A stretch of DNA of 64,000 nt from G963665815 sp942492065. GTDB lineage: Bacteria; Cloacimonadota; Cloacimonadia; Cloacimonadales; JAIOQZ01. The stretch is taken from positions 248,001-312,000 of the forward strand of contig CALODV010000008.1 in assembly GCA_942492065.1 (NCBI GenBank), read 5' to 3'. The notes under the pieces were generated by a model, which was not told where the DNA came from, ran no database searches, and saw only the letters and a program-made list of their open reading frames with translations. The translations under genes and the position numbers were made by a program. This document shows positions 63,285 to 64,000 of the stretch, in pieces. Every line of letters starts with the position of its first letter. Within the stretch, counting starts at the first letter, position 1.

Positions 63285-64000
63285 ATGAATGTATTGATTT
63301 TTGAAGACGAAAAGTATGTAGCTAAGAGATTGATTAAACAATTGGACAGTATAGATTTTGAGTATAATCTGCTGAAGGTGATAAGCAAGGTTGAAGATGC
63401 TGTGAAGTGGCTGCAGGAAAACCCTATGCCGGATCTTATTTTTGCCGATGTCCAGCTTATTGACGGAACCAGTTTTGATATATTTGAGCAGGTGAAAGTA
63501 ACCAGTTATGTTATTTTCACTACATCCTTTGATGAGTATGCCATTCAGGCGTTTACTGTCAACAGTATTGATTATCTGCTGAAGCCAGTTCTTGAGGACG
63601 AACTGCAGAATGCAGTCAACAAGATGATGAATATGCAGAGAGAAGACAATATGGATGTCCTTCTCAAACAGCTTAAGAGTGATACTGTTAACTATAAAAG
63701 CCGTTTTCTGATTAAGAAAGGCAGGTATTTCGAAGTTATTCCGACAGATGATATTGCCTACTTCTTTCTCGAAGATGGAATGAACTATATAATGACAGCA
63801 AAAGGTAAGAAGCATTCGCTGGACACTACCCTGGAAGATATTGCAGGAGTACTTGATCCGCAAAAATTTTTCCGAATAAACAGGCAGATGATTGTGAATG
63901 TTGAAGCTATCAGAAAGATAAGTTCTTTTTTCAATAGCAGGCTGCTGCTTGTGATTGATCCGCCATATTCAGAGGATGTGATTGTCACCAGATCAAGATC
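63285..64000 (+). CDS. LytTR-family response regulator (partial, runs off the right edge)
   Basis: From an ATG at 63285 with GAAGGA upstream, 12 bases after the kinase stop, the frame reads to the end of the window (238 codons). Receiver 1-120: FEDEKYVAKRL, LIFADVQLIDGTSF with phospho-acceptor Asp, FTTSFDEYAIQAFTVNSIDYLLKPV with the Lys. A LytTR DNA-binding domain follows: FLIKKGRYFEVIPTDDIAYFFLEDG and FFRINRQMIVNVEAIRKISSFF, the hallmark RxNRxxIVN block. Only the last few residues are missing. It should bind direct repeats near target promoters when phosphorylated by the adjacent kinase. Confidence 0.93.
   Translation, partial: MNVLIFEDEKYVAKRLIKQLDSIDFEYNLLKVISKVEDAVKWLQENPMPDLIFADVQLIDGTSFDIFEQVKVTSYVIFTTSFDEYAIQAFTVNSIDYLLKPVLEDELQNAVNKMMNMQREDNMDVLLKQLKSDTVNYKSRFLIKKGRYFEVIPTDDIAYFFLEDGMNYIMTAKGKKHSLDTTLEDIAGVLDPQKFFRINRQMIVNVEAIRKISSFFNSRLLLVIDPPYSEDVIVTRSR

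Noticed and set aside
63201..63988. Minus-strand open frames at the right edge
   Set aside because: They lie opposite a clear LytTR regulator with full motifs and have no ribosome site or recognisable product.

Overview
The window is AT-rich, gene-dense bacterial chromosome. Two cell-surface gingipain-family proteases end in a type IX secretion sorting domain with the motif NYPNPFNPETTI, and the window also carries a GGGP synthase, DUF3570/DUF4266 proteins and many outer-membrane beta-barrel genes. Together these point to the Fibrobacteres-Chlorobi-Bacteroidetes (FCB) superphylum, probably a poorly cultured branch such as the Cloacimonadota/Delongbacteria/Marinimicrobia neighbourhood. This placement is inference; no rRNA gene is present. 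I found no tRNA, rRNA, CRISPR array, prophage or intact insertion sequence.

Layout. 1-11.8 kb is mainly minus strand: a CpsB-like PHP phosphatase, GGGP synthase, a REC-DHp signalling protein, a GT9 glycosyltransferase with a DUF6165 partner, DUF1015, a 240-bp tandem duplication, an HD-GYP regulator, a MITE-like palindrome, a MazG-like pyrophosphohydrolase, HtpG and PsuG. At 10.6-20.1 kb there is a pseudo-kinase-like regulator, an EEP-family lipoprotein, FapA/DUF342 and a compact three-gene phosphorelay of BvgS-like kinase, single REC and hybrid kinase. At 20.1-21.1 kb lies a non-coding repeat block with duplicated 166-bp segments, small hairpins and ten perfect-to-near-perfect 35-bp tandem units. 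Then come a beta-propeller lipoprotein, two Hsp20 genes behind a CIRCE operator, and a large C25 protease. At 28-31 kb is a tight thioredoxin-ApbE-DUF4266-DUF3570 operon. At 33.8-36.8 kb are four tandem outer-membrane barrel paralogues, two of them interrupted by in-frame stops. 37-45.7 kb is mostly housekeeping: DnaB, MlaE, a solute-binding lipoprotein, TrmL, DapA, RqcH, a cupin, QueC and RibD. 45.9-49.5 kb holds S1 and an LtaS-like enzyme. At 49.7-54.5 kb a catalytically dead M1-peptidase-like protein is followed by a decayed paralogue. The end holds DinB, a HAD phosphatase, a three-PAS protein with a Cys-rich tail, a second C25 protease and a LytS/LytTR two-component pair that runs off the edge.

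Two themes stand out. One is signalling: ten regulatory proteins, several with missing or degenerate kinase modules, which suggests relays using partial parts. The other is duplication and decay: a barrel family, an M1-like pair, an adhesin remnant lying antisense to a secreted protein, and expanded non-coding repeats. The most system-like locus is the translationally coupled Trx-ApbE-DUF4266-DUF3570 operon, where a small lipoprotein ending in GGGCGCN sits between a flavin transferase and a predicted outer-membrane protein.
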